From Acinetobacter bereziniae LMG 1003 = CIP 70.12 (lineage in GTDB: Bacteria > Pseudomonadota > Gammaproteobacteria > Pseudomonadales > Moraxellaceae): a stretch of 64,000 bases of DNA. Location of the stretch: NCBI RefSeq assembly GCF_000368925.1, contig NZ_KB849756.1, positions 695,429-759,428 on the forward strand, read 5' to 3'. The translations under genes and the position numbers were made by a program. The notes under the pieces are model-generated. The model was given only the letters and a program-made list of their open reading frames with translations, searched no databases and was not told the origin of the DNA. This document shows, piece by piece, positions 25,714-34,506 of the stretch (position 1 is the first letter of the stretch; every line of letters begins with the position of its first letter).

Positions 25714-26148
25714 TTATTCATTTTGTAGAATCGGAGGCATCACTGCATCCATAAGTTCTAAATGCCCTTTAATCACGCCTTTAAGTGCAATAAATTGCTG
25801 ACTAATTTGCTTGAGCTCTGAGCTTGCACCTTGCATCAACATCACCTGCAAGATTTTTTGCTGATCAAGTTGAATATGTAGTGAGCTGATCACTTGGGTT
25901 AAAAACTGTTGTTGTAAATCAATTAGTTGATTTCTAAGTGGCATCTGCCCTGCATCATAAAGAATGGTTAATGTCCCCACCATCACTTCATTGGCTTGAA
26001 CCTGCTCTGCAATCAAATGTTTGTTGATCATGTCTACAATTGCTTGTGATCGGCTTTCATAGTGTTGATCAACAATTTTCTGATCGAGGGCATTGAGTGT
26101 CATTTCAGGTACAGTAATACTGATCCGAGCCAATTTTTGTTTAGGCAC
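25714..26148 (-). CDS. NikR-like ribbon-helix-helix regulator without nickel site
   Basis: The product has 144 residues, starting at GTG (AGGA seven bases before). Residues 6-45 form a ribbon-helix-helix (ARISITVPEMTLNALDQ...ESRSQAIVDMI), followed by a NikR-like ACT domain (VMVGTLTILYD...SSLHIQLDQ...ALKGVIKGHLEL). Of the four NikR high-affinity nickel ligands (H76, H87, H89, C95) only H87 is conserved; the others align with Gln, Gln and Ile. It is therefore unlikely to sense nickel in the usual way. It heads the atzF-binding protein operon and probably controls guanidine or nitrogen genes; this is inference. Confidence 0.8.
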   Translation of the reverse strand: MPKQKLARISITVPEMTLNALDQKIVDQHYESRSQAIVDMINKHLIAEQVQANEVMVGTLTILYDAGQMPLRNQLIDLQQQFLTQVISSLHIQLDQQKILQVMLMQGASSELKQISQQFIALKGVIKGHLELMDAVMPPILQNE

Positions 26149-26152
26149 AGTG

Positions 26153-26278
26153 CTATCCTTTTGGTTTATGGACTGAGTGTGTTTGTTTGATATACAGACC
26201 AGCGCGTACACTGAATAATTCGACAAAAAATGTTTTGAGCGGATGTACTTTTTTGTCTACTGTTTTTACATGATTCAT
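26153..26278 (-). CDS. Small ORF (41 aa) leading the NikR-atzF operon
   Basis: The ATG at 26278 is preceded by AGGAG with seven bases of spacing. The frame ends with TAG four bases before the GTG of the NikR-like gene. The product (MNHVKTVDKKVHPLKTFF...) is basic and has a short hydrophobic stretch. The good ribosome site and tight spacing favour translation. It lies downstream of the sigma-54 promoter at 26384. It may be a coupled leader peptide or a small protein in its own right. I do not recognise a family. Confidence 0.55.
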   Translation of the reverse strand: MNHVKTVDKKVHPLKTFFVELFSVRAGLYIKQTHSVHKPKG

Positions 26279-26383
26279 CGCACCACTCCTATATAAGGGT
26301 CTGATGACCATCTGCCATTTGTACACATAGAAGAATAGACATCAGTATTACCAAATTAAATTTTTGTATTACGCCCCTATAGA

Positions 26384-26399
26384 TGCAGAAAATGTGCCA
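26384..26399 (-). promoter_or_regulatory. Sigma-54 promoter of the NikR-like/atzF/SBP operon
   Basis: The minus strand reads TGGCACATTTTCTGCA, with GG and GC at canonical spacing. It lies about 105 bases before the 41-residue ORF. Confidence 0.78.
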
Positions 26400-26453
26400 A
26401 TTTCTAAGCGTGCTTTTACTGCGATTGATCAAAATTTATGACTATTTTGTGGG

Positions 26454-26484
26454 CAAAAAAATGCCCCATGCGCAGTGATGGGGC
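26454..26484 (-). terminator. Terminator of the HxlR-type regulator gene
   Basis: GCCCCAT and ATGGGGC enclose an eight-base loop, followed on the minus strand by seven Ts. It isolates the HxlR gene from the downstream sigma-54 operon. Confidence 0.88.
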
Positions 26485-26559
26485 GAAAACATTCAAGTCT
26501 TTATATTCTTCAATCAGATTTATTTTTAGTCTTATTCCGCAATAGTATTTAATTATTTT

Positions 26560-26922
26560 TTAATCTAAATCTTCATTAAGCATGCCATGTGCCCAAACAG
26601 ACAATGATTCTAAAACAGGCTTAAAAGAATGCCCTAAATCGGTCATTTCATAGACTACTTTGATTGGTGCTTTTTCTCCATACACGGTTCTAGAAACCAA
26701 TCCACTTTGTTCTAATTGCTTAAGTTGCAGGCTGAGTGTCATTTCAGTAATCGTTGGCATCAGTTGTTTGATTTCATTAAAGCGTTTTGCTCCATCTTTG
26801 AGATAGTAAAGAATTACACTTTTCCATTTCCCACCGACCAAATCCATTGCCATACTGATATGACATGGATAGATTTTACCATTCATTTTTATTTCACATT
26901 TATTTTCAATAGGTTCCATCAA
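26560..26922 (-). CDS. HxlR family transcriptional regulator
   Basis: This is a 120-residue winged-helix protein. The family pattern is MAMDLVGGKWKSVILYYLKDGAKRFNEI with the conserved N-terminal Cys (IYPCHISM), a likely redox or electrophile sensor, then LSLQLKQLEQSGLVSRTVYG. It is divergent from a quinone-reductase-like gene. HxlR proteins such as YodB or QorR regulate such neighbours in response to quinones and aldehydes. Mutual regulation is probable. Confidence 0.9.
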   Translation of the reverse strand: MMEPIENKCEIKMNGKIYPCHISMAMDLVGGKWKSVILYYLKDGAKRFNEIKQLMPTITEMTLSLQLKQLEQSGLVSRTVYGEKAPIKVVYEMTDLGHSFKPVLESLSVWAHGMLNEDLD

Positions 26923-27013
26923 TCTCTCTAGGCTATCAACTTTGATAGTTATTGTACGCCATCCATATAAAAAATATAGTGACTATTATTTTTATAGTTA
27001 CTAGGTACATATT

Positions 27014-27550
27014 ATGGCACTGCTCATTTTGGCGCATCCCTATTACACACGGTCGATTGCAAACAAGACCATTGTCAATCAACTGACAGACAAGTATCCA
27101 GATTTAGAAGTTCGAGATATTTTCCAAAGCTACCCTGATTATCAAATTGATGTCGCTGCGGAACAGCAGGCATTACTGCGACATGAAACGGTCATTCTGC
27201 AATATCCAATGTTTTGGTTTAATATGCCCGCTATTTTAAAATTATGGTTCGATGAAGTTTTTAGCTATCAATTTGCTTATGGTTCACAAGGAGATAAATT
27301 GAAAAATAAAAAAGTTTTGCTGAGTATGACTGTTGGACAGTCAGAAAAAAATTTAATCAATGAACACGAAAATTTAATCGAAAGCTTTTTAAAATCTGTT
27401 CATCACTCCATTCAATATAGTCAAATGAATTTAAGTGGCACTTTTTTACTTTTTGATGTGTCACCCTTATCTGGTCACTCAGCGTCTAAAATCAAACGGG
27501 AAGCGGTCGAACACGGTGACAAAATTCTTAAGCATTTACTTCATACTTGA
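27014..27550 (+). CDS. NAD(P)H:quinone oxidoreductase (KefF/MdaB-like flavodoxin fold)
   Basis: The product has 178 residues with a flavodoxin-like fold. It has the ILAHPYYTRSIANK start, the FQSYPDYQIDVAAEQQALLRHETVILQYPMFWFNMPAILKLWFDEVFSYQFAYG core, and Tyr/Trp flavin contacts of the NQO1/YwrO family. It reduces quinones by two electrons in the cytoplasm. It is divergent from the HxlR regulator, with only about 90 bases between. The pair interrupts the guanidine genes and appears unrelated. Confidence 0.88.
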   Translation: MALLILAHPYYTRSIANKTIVNQLTDKYPDLEVRDIFQSYPDYQIDVAAEQQALLRHETVILQYPMFWFNMPAILKLWFDEVFSYQFAYGSQGDKLKNKKVLLSMTVGQSEKNLINEHENLIESFLKSVHHSIQYSQMNLSGTFLLFDVSPLSGHSASKIKREAVEHGDKILKHLLHT

Positions 27551-27581
27551 TAAAAAGGGCATCTTAATGATGCCCTCTGTT
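27551..27581. terminator. Bidirectional terminator between convergent genes
   Basis: AGGGCATC and GATGCCCT enclose TTAAT, with A/T runs on both sides. It serves the quinone reductase gene (+) and the guanidine carboxylase operon (-). Confidence 0.88.
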
Positions 27582-27610
27582 TTGGTGTTGTTCTCTCTTT
27601 AGAGGTTTTT

Positions 27611-30600
27611 TCAAACCACCGGTGCTAAGGTAAACAACACCTGCCCTGTTTTAACTGTCTGCCCTTTTTCAATGGTAATAGTTTCAACTTTCATTCGCTC
27701 AGGCGCGATGATTGGAATTTCAATTTTCATGGCTTCGATCACTGCAAGGGTTGCGCCTTCTTCCACAATGTCACCTGAAGCACATTCTATTTTCCAAATT
27801 GAACCGGGCATATGTGATTCAACTGCACACCCACCTTGCGGGATAATGACGGCTTCTGCATCGTCTACAGCATCCAGACTTTCAGAAACATATTCTTGTA
27901 AACCAGCCGCATGCCATCGACGACGTTCAGCTTCAAAATTGGTTTGTTGCGTGTGTTTGAATGCCTGAATGCTGTCTTGATTTTCGGCTAAGAAGTCATT
28001 GTATTGTTTAAGGTTGAGCACGCCCTCTTCAATTCGAAGTTGCAAACGACCTGCTTTAAAATCTTCACGCATTTTTAGCAGTTCTGACTCGGAAACTTCA
28101 TAAAATTTTACCTGATCAAAAAAGCGCAATAACCATGGTTTGCCTGCTTCAAAATTTGCGTTTTGACGATAACGACTCCACATTTGTGTAGTTCGTCCAA
28201 CGAACTGATATCCTCCCGGACCTTCCATTCCATAAACACACATATAGGCACCGCCGATACCCACCGCATTTTCAGGTGTCCAAGTCCGAGCAGGGTTATA
28301 TTTTGTCGTGACCAAACGCTGGCGTGGATCAAGTGGAGTGGCTACGGGCGCACCTAGATATACATCTCCTAAGCCCATCACCAAATAATGTGCACTATAT
28401 ACCACATCTTTCACTGCCTGCTTAGAAGCTAGACCATTGATACGACGGATAAACTCGATATTATCAGGACACCAAGGTGCATCTGGACGCACAATTTGGG
28501 TATAGCGTTCAGTCGCTAACTTCGTTTGTGAATCTTCCCAAGCCAAAGGTAAATAAACTGTTCTTGAAGGAACTTGCATCTGATCAATATCAACGAGTTC
28601 AGCTTCAGCACTTTGTAATTTCTTTAACAATTCCAATTGATCAACTTGAATTGAATCAAAATGGATCTGTAAAGAACGAATACCCGGTGTGAGATCAATA
28701 ATCCCTTGAATATTTTGAGCTTTTACCCATTGCATCAAGGCATGAATACGGAATCGTAAATTCAAATCTAAAACCAGTTCACCATATTCAACCAATAAAT
28801 AACTGTTTCCTGCGGGTCTATAGCAGACACTTGGCAACTTGCCTTGCCCCTCTATGTTCGTGAGTACAGCATTGCTTAAAGTTTCATGCTCAGGCTGAAT
28901 CAGAGGATTGAAATCAACAGTAGTCGTGTCTGTAGCGATTAAACTTTGATGATATTTTTGGTCGAGACTTTTTGCCTGCGCATAACCTACAGGTATAAAT
29001 TTGACTTTATCTCCTGCCTTCAACTGACCAATTTTCCAAAGTTCAGAATGAATTACTACTGCGGGACATACAAATCCACCTAAACTTGGACCATCAGGTC
29101 CCAAGATAATTGGCATATCCCCAGTGAAGTCTATTGCACCAATTGCATAAGCGTTGTCATGGATATTGGAAGGATGTAAGCCAGCCTCACCACCATCTTC
29201 ACGTGCCCAATCTGGCTTTGGTCCAATCAAACGAACCCCTGTACGGCTGGAGTTATAATGAATTTCAAAGGTATTGGTAAAAAACTGATCGATGTCTTTT
29301 GTAGTAAAGAAATCAGGAGCTCCATGCGGACCATACATCACAGCGATTTCCCAAGTTCGGCTAAAGCTTGGAATTTGATCTTTGGCTAAACGCTTACTGT
29401 CTTCAGAACAATACTCAGTGATTGGAAGCATATCTCCAATCAATAAATTACGACCTGCATGTCCACCAAATTGACCTAAGGTAAAGGTTGCTTTTGAACC
29501 TAAGTATTCTGGAACGTCAAATCCGCCTTTAATCCCAATATAACTACGGCAACCTGTGCTGATCGTGCCACACTTTAAGACTTGAGATTTTTTAACATTG
29601 ATTGTTTGCCACATCGGTAGAGCGATACCATCAAGTGTGACCGCCATCTCTCCACCCGTGATGACAATTTGACTATCACAATGGAACTTTAAAGTTGGAC
29701 CTTGTAAGGTACATTCTAGTCCTGCCGTGTTGTATGGATTTGCTAAAAGTTGATTGGCAACATTTAAGCTTAAAGGGTCAATTGCACCTGACGGTGGTAC
29801 ACCAACATCCCAGTAGCCTAAACGACCAGTGATGTCTTGAATCGAAGTTTGAATACCTGATTGTAAAACTTCGATTTTTTGAGTTTTCCATACAAAAGTA
29901 TTTAAAAAACGCGTGGTTTGCATTCCTGATTGGAACACTTCGCCTGCAATAATATTCTGTAAATACTCCAAATTCGTTTCAATACCCGAGATTTGAGTTA
30001 CTGCAAGACTGGCTTGCATTGCGTGTATTGCTGAGTTTCGATCTGCTGCTGTGACAATAATTTTGGCCAGCATCGGATCATAAAATGAAGAAACATGAGA
30101 ACCCGTTTCGACCCATGTTTCGACACGCGCCTGCGAATCAAATTGCACATGCGTCAATAATCCTGCACTAGGCTGAAATTGCTTAATCGGGTCTTCAGCA
30201 TATAAACGTACTTGGATCGAATGCCCTTTCGGGACTAATTTTTCTTGTGGAGCAGACCAGTCACCACTGGCTAAAGTCACCATCCATTCGACCAGATCAA
30301 CACCATAAACTTGTTCAGTCACTCCATGTTCGACTTGTAAACGCGTATTCACTTCCAAGAAATAGAATTGCTCTGTTTCCGTGTCCATGACAAATTCAAC
30401 AGTCCCTGCCGAACGATAATTCACTGATTGCATCAGTTGAATTGCAATTTTTTGAATATATTCGCGCTGTTCAGCATTTAAATGGGGTGCTGGCGTTTCC
30501 TCGATAACTTTCTGATTACGGCGTTGAACAGAACAATCACGCTCTCCCAATGCCAATACCTGTCCTGTACCATCACCAAAAATTTGTACTTCAATATGCC

Positions 30601-31216
30601 GAGCATGTTGCACAAACTTTTCTAAATACACACCTGCATCTTTAAAGTTTGCTTGAGCGAGATAAGAGACAGTTTGATAGGCATCTCTGAGTTCAGCTTC
30701 ATTCCAAACCAAACGCATCCCAATACCGCCACCACCAGCGGTGCTTTTCAGCATGACTGGATAACCGATCCGTGTAGCTTCAGTAATGGCTTCGTTTTCA
30801 TTAGCCAGCAAAGCACTTCCCGGCAATAATGGGACTTGGCTTTGAATTGCAAGTTCACGTGCAGTATGTTTTAAGCCAAAATCCAGCATTTGACTGGATG
30901 TTGGACCAATAAAAGCAATCCCCTGATTTTCACAAAGATCACAAAACTCCGCATTTTCAGATAAAAATCCATATCCCGGATGAATTGCCTCAGCGCCTGT
31001 CTGCTTTGCAATCTCCAGAATTTTCTCAATATTCAAATAACTCTGTTGTGCTGGTGCTGCACCAATACAAAATGCTTCATCTGCCAAAGTCACATGTAAA
31101 GAATCTTGATCGGCTTCTGAGTAAACAGCAACGGAAGCGATGCCTAATTTTTTCAGTGTGCGTATGACACGGCAGGCAATTGCACCACGGTTGGCAATGA
31201 GAACTTTTTTAAACAT
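27611..31216 (-). CDS. Guanidine carboxylase (urea carboxylase family)
   Basis: This biotin enzyme of 1201 residues carboxylates guanidine to carboxyguanidine; paralogues act on urea. The biotin carboxylase domain is about 1-445 (KVLIANRGAIACRVIRT, the MLKSTAGGGGIGM loop, EFVMDTETEQFYFLEVNTRLQVEHGVTE). AHS2/KipA-like and AHS1/KipI-like carboxyltransferase halves are about 455-780 and 800-1040 (KYNPARTWTPENAVGIGGAY). A C-terminal biotinyl domain has EAMK with Lys1164. The choice of guanidine over urea rests on the guanidine-I riboswitch and the deiminase subunit genes of the same operon. The active-site residue distinguishing them was not resolved. Confidence 0.88.
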   Translation of the reverse strand: MFKKVLIANRGAIACRVIRTLKKLGIASVAVYSEADQDSLHVTLADEAFCIGAAPAQQSYLNIEKILEIAKQTGAEAIHPGYGFLSENAEFCDLCENQGIAFIGPTSSQMLDFGLKHTARELAIQSQVPLLPGSALLANENEAITEATRIGYPVMLKSTAGGGGIGMRLVWNEAELRDAYQTVSYLAQANFKDAGVYLEKFVQHARHIEVQIFGDGTGQVLALGERDCSVQRRNQKVIEETPAPHLNAEQREYIQKIAIQLMQSVNYRSAGTVEFVMDTETEQFYFLEVNTRLQVEHGVTEQVYGVDLVEWMVTLASGDWSAPQEKLVPKGHSIQVRLYAEDPIKQFQPSAGLLTHVQFDSQARVETWVETGSHVSSFYDPMLAKIIVTAADRNSAIHAMQASLAVTQISGIETNLEYLQNIIAGEVFQSGMQTTRFLNTFVWKTQKIEVLQSGIQTSIQDITGRLGYWDVGVPPSGAIDPLSLNVANQLLANPYNTAGLECTLQGPTLKFHCDSQIVITGGEMAVTLDGIALPMWQTINVKKSQVLKCGTISTGCRSYIGIKGGFDVPEYLGSKATFTLGQFGGHAGRNLLIGDMLPITEYCSEDSKRLAKDQIPSFSRTWEIAVMYGPHGAPDFFTTKDIDQFFTNTFEIHYNSSRTGVRLIGPKPDWAREDGGEAGLHPSNIHDNAYAIGAIDFTGDMPIILGPDGPSLGGFVCPAVVIHSELWKIGQLKAGDKVKFIPVGYAQAKSLDQKYHQSLIATDTTTVDFNPLIQPEHETLSNAVLTNIEGQGKLPSVCYRPAGNSYLLVEYGELVLDLNLRFRIHALMQWVKAQNIQGIIDLTPGIRSLQIHFDSIQVDQLELLKKLQSAEAELVDIDQMQVPSRTVYLPLAWEDSQTKLATERYTQIVRPDAPWCPDNIEFIRRINGLASKQAVKDVVYSAHYLVMGLGDVYLGAPVATPLDPRQRLVTTKYNPARTWTPENAVGIGGAYMCVYGMEGPGGYQFVGRTTQMWSRYRQNANFEAGKPWLLRFFDQVKFYEVSESELLKMREDFKAGRLQLRIEEGVLNLKQYNDFLAENQDSIQAFKHTQQTNFEAERRRWHAAGLQEYVSESLDAVDDAEAVIIPQGGCAVESHMPGSIWKIECASGDIVEEGATLAVIEAMKIEIPIIAPERMKVETITIEKGQTVKTGQVLFTLAPVV

Positions 31217-31218
31217 AA

Positions 31219-31887
31219 TTAAGCCTCCGTACCAGTATGGACAATCAATTGAATTTTGGTTGGGTTATACCCATTACATGGATTGTTTAATTGGGGGCAA
31301 TTCGAAATCAATATAATCAAATCCATTTCTGCTTTGATTTCAACATATTTTCCTGCTGCCGAAATACCATCAGCAAAGGTCAAATGACCTTCAGAGCTCA
31401 CAGGGACATTCATAAAGAAATTGATATTTGGACCAATATGTCGAACATTCAATTGGTGTTTTTGTGCAATCGGATGTTTCGCCAATGCATACATAAAGTT
31501 ATTACGGCAACTGTGCATTGGATAAGTCTCATGTGCATAACGTACTGTATTACTTTCACATGAACATGCACCGCCCAAGGTATCATGTCGACCGCAGTTA
31601 TCATCATGAATCACGCCAATCGCACGACCATGATTGCTATATAAAGTGGTACCTTTTTCTAAATATATATGTTGATTTATGGTCAAAGTGTCCGTCGCAC
31701 TATAACGTTCAACTGGGTTTTCTGCAGATATGAACAAAGTATCGACTGCTTGATTGCCTTCCAAATCAACAATGCGAAAATACTGTCCTTTTTTAATTTC
31801 GCCCATCCATGCCTCACCTGCAAGGCATACGTCATCAACAAGTACTTGGTCGAACACACGATGCTCGATTGAACTGAATATGGTCAT
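31219..31887 (-). CDS. Carboxyguanidine deiminase subunit (urea amidolyase-associated protein 2, DUF1989)
   Basis: The product is 222 residues of the DUF1989 family. It has GVIHDDNCGRHDTLGGACSCESN and RNNFMYALAKHPIAQ, conserved Cys/His/Asp residues likely binding metal. With its partner it converts carboxyguanidine to allophanate and ammonia. These are the CgdAB subunits; I did not decide which is A or B. It lies 14 bases after the partner gene and 2 bases before the carboxylase gene. It was long annotated as urea carboxylase-associated. Confidence 0.87.
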   Translation of the reverse strand: MTIFSSIEHRVFDQVLVDDVCLAGEAWMGEIKKGQYFRIVDLEGNQAVDTLFISAENPVERYSATDTLTINQHIYLEKGTTLYSNHGRAIGVIHDDNCGRHDTLGGACSCESNTVRYAHETYPMHSCRNNFMYALAKHPIAQKHQLNVRHIGPNINFFMNVPVSSEGHLTFADGISAAGKYVEIKAEMDLIILISNCPQLNNPCNGYNPTKIQLIVHTGTEA

Positions 31888-31901
31888 GATCGTTGCCCTC
31901 T

Positions 31902-32657
31902 TTATGCGTTGATGTTATGTAATGAATGGCGTGCAAAATAACGATCATTGTTGTTAAATGCGCGTTGATTTTGTGGACAAGAATCCCGACAGATATCTTG
32001 TTCTGACAAAGGCAAGGCAGGAAAAAGACTTAAAGCAATATCCGCTGGAGCATAATCCGTAGAATGATCTAAAGCATGTGGTGCAGCGGATAAAAACACC
32101 CAACTATCCATTTCAAATCGGAGTTGAATGATTTGATCCTGATTATCCGAAGTAACATAACTCAATGCACCTGTTTGATCTGGACTGACTTTTGAAAATA
32201 AGTTAATCGTGGCACTTAAATCAATTTGCCCCAAAGAATACTTACTCATTTCAATCAGCAAACCATCTAAACCATTTTGATACATCTGATTTCGGGCATC
32301 TTGAAATCTTTTCGTTCCAAAAGTGCGCTGAATTTGTTCAGATCGACTTGCACCACATAAAACATCATTCCAGCCATGATCATCACGAACAATTGATGCC
32401 ATGACTCGTCCCAAATCAGAATATAAAACATGACCTTGTGTTAAATATGCAGTATGTTGCCCTTTTAGGCTGTCAGGCATATTGAAGCGTTCAAGTCTGT
32501 CATTCGCATTGACACAAAACAAAGACACATTGGCATTTTTAGCTAAGGCTTTAAGTTGCAGTACAGTTCCTTTTGGAATGCGACCTGACCAGTGATGCCC
32601 ACCTGGTAATTTTTCAGACCAAATCTCATTCTGATCATGATAATTTGTCGTATTCAT
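31902..32657 (-). CDS. Carboxyguanidine deiminase subunit (urea amidolyase-associated protein 1, DUF1989)
   Basis: The product is 251 residues of DUF1989, with LPGGHHWSGRIPKGTVLQLKA, MASIVRDDHGWNDVLCGASRS and FSKVSPDQTGAL. It is the first coding gene under the guanidine-I riboswitch. The start at 32657 has CAGGAG before it. The frame continues open upstream to 32762, but those codons are the riboswitch itself and are rejected. With the neighbouring subunit it makes the heteromeric carboxyguanidine deiminase. Confidence 0.87.
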   Translation of the reverse strand: MNTTNYHDQNEIWSEKLPGGHHWSGRIPKGTVLQLKALAKNANVSLFCVNANDRLERFNMPDSLKGQHTAYLTQGHVLYSDLGRVMASIVRDDHGWNDVLCGASRSEQIQRTFGTKRFQDARNQMYQNGLDGLLIEMSKYSLGQIDLSATINLFSKVSPDQTGALSYVTSDNQDQIIQLRFEMDSWVFLSAAPHALDHSTDYAPADIALSLFPALPLSEQDICRDSCPQNQRAFNNNDRYFARHSLHNINA

Positions 32658-32688
32658 AGCCACTCCTGTTCGGATAGTTGATTGACTT

Positions 32689-32786
32689 CCTCCCGGGCTT
32701 TTATCCCTCCGTGTAGTTCTTGCGAACCGCGAACTCTCGGTCCAGACATATTTGCATGGCACAAATATCGGAACCCTAGATCACTT
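32689..32786 (-). ncRNA. Guanidine-I (ykkC) riboswitch
   Basis: On the minus strand the conserved boxes appear in order: CTAGGGTTCCG (32769-32779), TCTGGACCGAGAG, then ACACGGAGGGATAAAAGCCC with GGGAGG (32689-32720). This is the class-I guanidine aptamer. It begins 18 bases below the -24/-12 promoter and ends about 30 bases before the ATG. The CCCGGGAGG end could affect ribosome access; no long T-run terminator is seen, so translational control seems likelier. Confidence 0.93.
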
Positions 32787-32803
32787 TTTATAGGGCTAAG
32801 GAA

Positions 32804-32819
32804 TGCAAAGGCTATGCCA
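32804..32819 (-). promoter_or_regulatory. Sigma-54 promoter of the guanidine carboxylase operon
   Basis: The minus strand reads TGGCATAGCCTTTGCA, with perfect GG/GC spacing and a perfect TTTGCA -12 box. It lies just upstream of the guanidine-I riboswitch, so the operon integrates nitrogen status and guanidine. Confidence 0.85.
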
Positions 32820-33232
32820 ATTCAGTATTACGATTTTTAGATTTTGTCATACTTATTTTGAGCAATATGGGTGCATTTTAGGCTTATTTTAAAAATGAAG
32901 CGCCATTTATGGTCAAAAATCGTTTTATTTAGATGGAGAGATGCGATTGGTAAAGCAATAAAAAAGCATTCGCTCATGACTTTACTGAATCAAAAAAGTG
33001 AAAGACAAGATTTAGCGACTTAGCCTATCTAGTTTTATTTCTCTGCTTCTGCCTGGGCGATTGTCAGCCTTAGGGCGAGTATCAAAACGTGTGGGAAACA
33101 ATGCCATTCTTTCGTTCATTGACATTGAAAACATCAATGAACTGAATTCATTAAATTTAAATGAAAGCCACCACTACTTTTATATTTAGAAGTTTTTTCA
33201 TCAAAAATTTAACTTACTATTCAACTAAAATT
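32820..33232 (-). other. Intergenic region without a supported gene
   Basis: It should hold the activator (NtrC-type) sites for the guanidine promoter: GGTGCATTTTA at about 32870 is a weak candidate half-site. On the plus strand a broken frame around 33040-33190 reads ...LGRVSKRVGNNAILSFIDIENINELN... without a start or ribosome site. It may be a decayed gene end or chance. Confidence 0.4.
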
Positions 33233-34039
33233 TTATTTTTCAGGACTTTTTATTATAGAATTTGCTATTTCTATCAATTCATTTTCGCTTAAATTATAAG
33301 CATTTATCTGGTAATAATTTCTATCACTAACAAAAGTTAATTTCTGCAGCATTTCTGATGGTAATTTTTCATAAATAGCAGGAGTATCATTAGCAAGTGA
33401 ACTATTTAGAGCCTCTTTAACCAACTGTTGAGTTGATTTTTCTGGTTTTAAATGAATTTGCTCTATCTCAACCTTACTTTTATTATTTTCATAAAGTTTA
33501 TATATCCCACTCCATCCCTCACCCTGGTTATAGGATCCAAAATTTTGAGCGCCTGTCAATTGCAGACCGTATTGTTCTAAAATCTTATTCGGCGTGCTTT
33601 TAAACCCATCAAGGTCTTTTACCATTTCATCTAAAGTTTTGTCTCTTAAGTTTTCTCTAACTTTTTCTAAATCACTAAACTCATTAGTTTTCACGCCACC
33701 ACTGAGACTTCCCTTTTCATTTAAATTTTTTAATGCTTGTTTGATAGATGCTCTGGTAATCTCATCCAATTCATTTAAAGATGTATAAATAACTCCGTTG
33801 ACTAGACCTTCTTTCATGATTTTGTCGAACATGTCTTCGGTCATATTCAAAGCTATTTTTTTGTTAAGCTCAGGATTTAGGTTTTTACCACTAGCCCAAT
33901 CATCATTTTTCCCAGAAACTTGTGATACATCTTGATTTTTTTCATTTTGACTCACTGTTCCTTTTGTTGAAAGGTACATATATCCTATGAGAAAAATCAA
34001 AAATCCCAATATAACAACGAGTAATTTAACTATACGCAT
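33233..34039 (-). CDS. Hypothetical membrane-anchored protein (268 aa)
   Basis: One N-terminal membrane helix (LLVVILGFLIFLIGYMYL) is followed by a polar Asn/Ser/Lys-rich linker and a mixed alpha/beta periplasmic domain. The last 60 residues (TPAIYEKLPSEMLQKLTFVSDRNYYQINAYNLSENELIEIANSI) look like the helper domain seen in outer-membrane or anti-sigma factors of DUF4367 type, but I cannot assign a family. It has no operon partner. The GC content is low. The function is unknown. Confidence 0.7.
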   Translation of the reverse strand: MRIVKLLVVILGFLIFLIGYMYLSTKGTVSQNEKNQDVSQVSGKNDDWASGKNLNPELNKKIALNMTEDMFDKIMKEGLVNGVIYTSLNELDEITRASIKQALKNLNEKGSLSGGVKTNEFSDLEKVRENLRDKTLDEMVKDLDGFKSTPNKILEQYGLQLTGAQNFGSYNQGEGWSGIYKLYENNKSKVEIEQIHLKPEKSTQQLVKEALNSSLANDTPAIYEKLPSEMLQKLTFVSDRNYYQINAYNLSENELIEIANSIIKSPEK

Positions 34040-34341
34040 AACGCCATGACCATCCTTGTGATAAATTACAATTTGTTGCTGAGGTATTACTGCTGTATAT
34101 ACTCTTAATCACCCTTTAAGGCTTTGAAAAATATTCATAAATTTTATTTACATTACTTCTAAAGCTTGTCTTTAAAATTGAATCTGTTGTTCTTCGATAA
34201 TTTGCAATAATTGCTCTTCTACTTCGATCATCATCTCTTAGCCTATTGATTATAAATCCATTCTGCCATTCTCCAGTGACTTTATAAGGTCGTTGAACCT
34301 TATACGAGATCGTTTACATACAATAGTCGACAAAGTCCCCC

Positions 34342-34506
34342 TTATTTTTTAGATGATCTAATCTTGCTTGTTTCACTGTGATGAAGATATTTATTTCGCA
34401 ATACTTGCTTTTCCCACATAAACCTAAGCACGGCAATGAACATATTGAATATAATTGCTGATAAAATCAGTCCAATATGCAAAATTTCCAATTTCATTTT
34501 CGACAT
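34342..34506 (-). CDS. Possible small membrane protein (54 aa)
   Basis: From ATG 34506 the frame encodes a charged start, one hydrophobic helix (EILHIGLILSAIIFNMFIAVL) and a basic tail ending SSKK. The sequence composition looks coding, but no Shine-Dalgarno site is present. The same frame continues upstream for about 18 codons without a start, so it could be a truncated longer gene. It lies in a 600-base stretch otherwise without genes, between the hypothetical membrane-anchored gene and the LysR regulator. Confidence 0.35.
   Translation of the reverse strand: MSKMKLEILHIGLILSAIIFNMFIAVLRFMWEKQVLRNKYLHHSETSKIRSSKK

Noticed and set aside
26560..27550. HxlR/quinone reductase pair as part of the guanidine system
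   Set aside because: It has its own terminators and a standard divergent arrangement found elsewhere; nothing links it to guanidine.
32658..32762. N-terminal extension of the first deiminase subunit
   Set aside because: The open codons are the guanidine-I aptamer, and a good ribosome site precedes the internal ATG at 32657.
33040..33190. Plus-strand coding-looking fragment ending in NESHHYFYI
   Set aside because: No start, no ribosome site and no recognisable homology. Kept only as a remark on the intergenic region.
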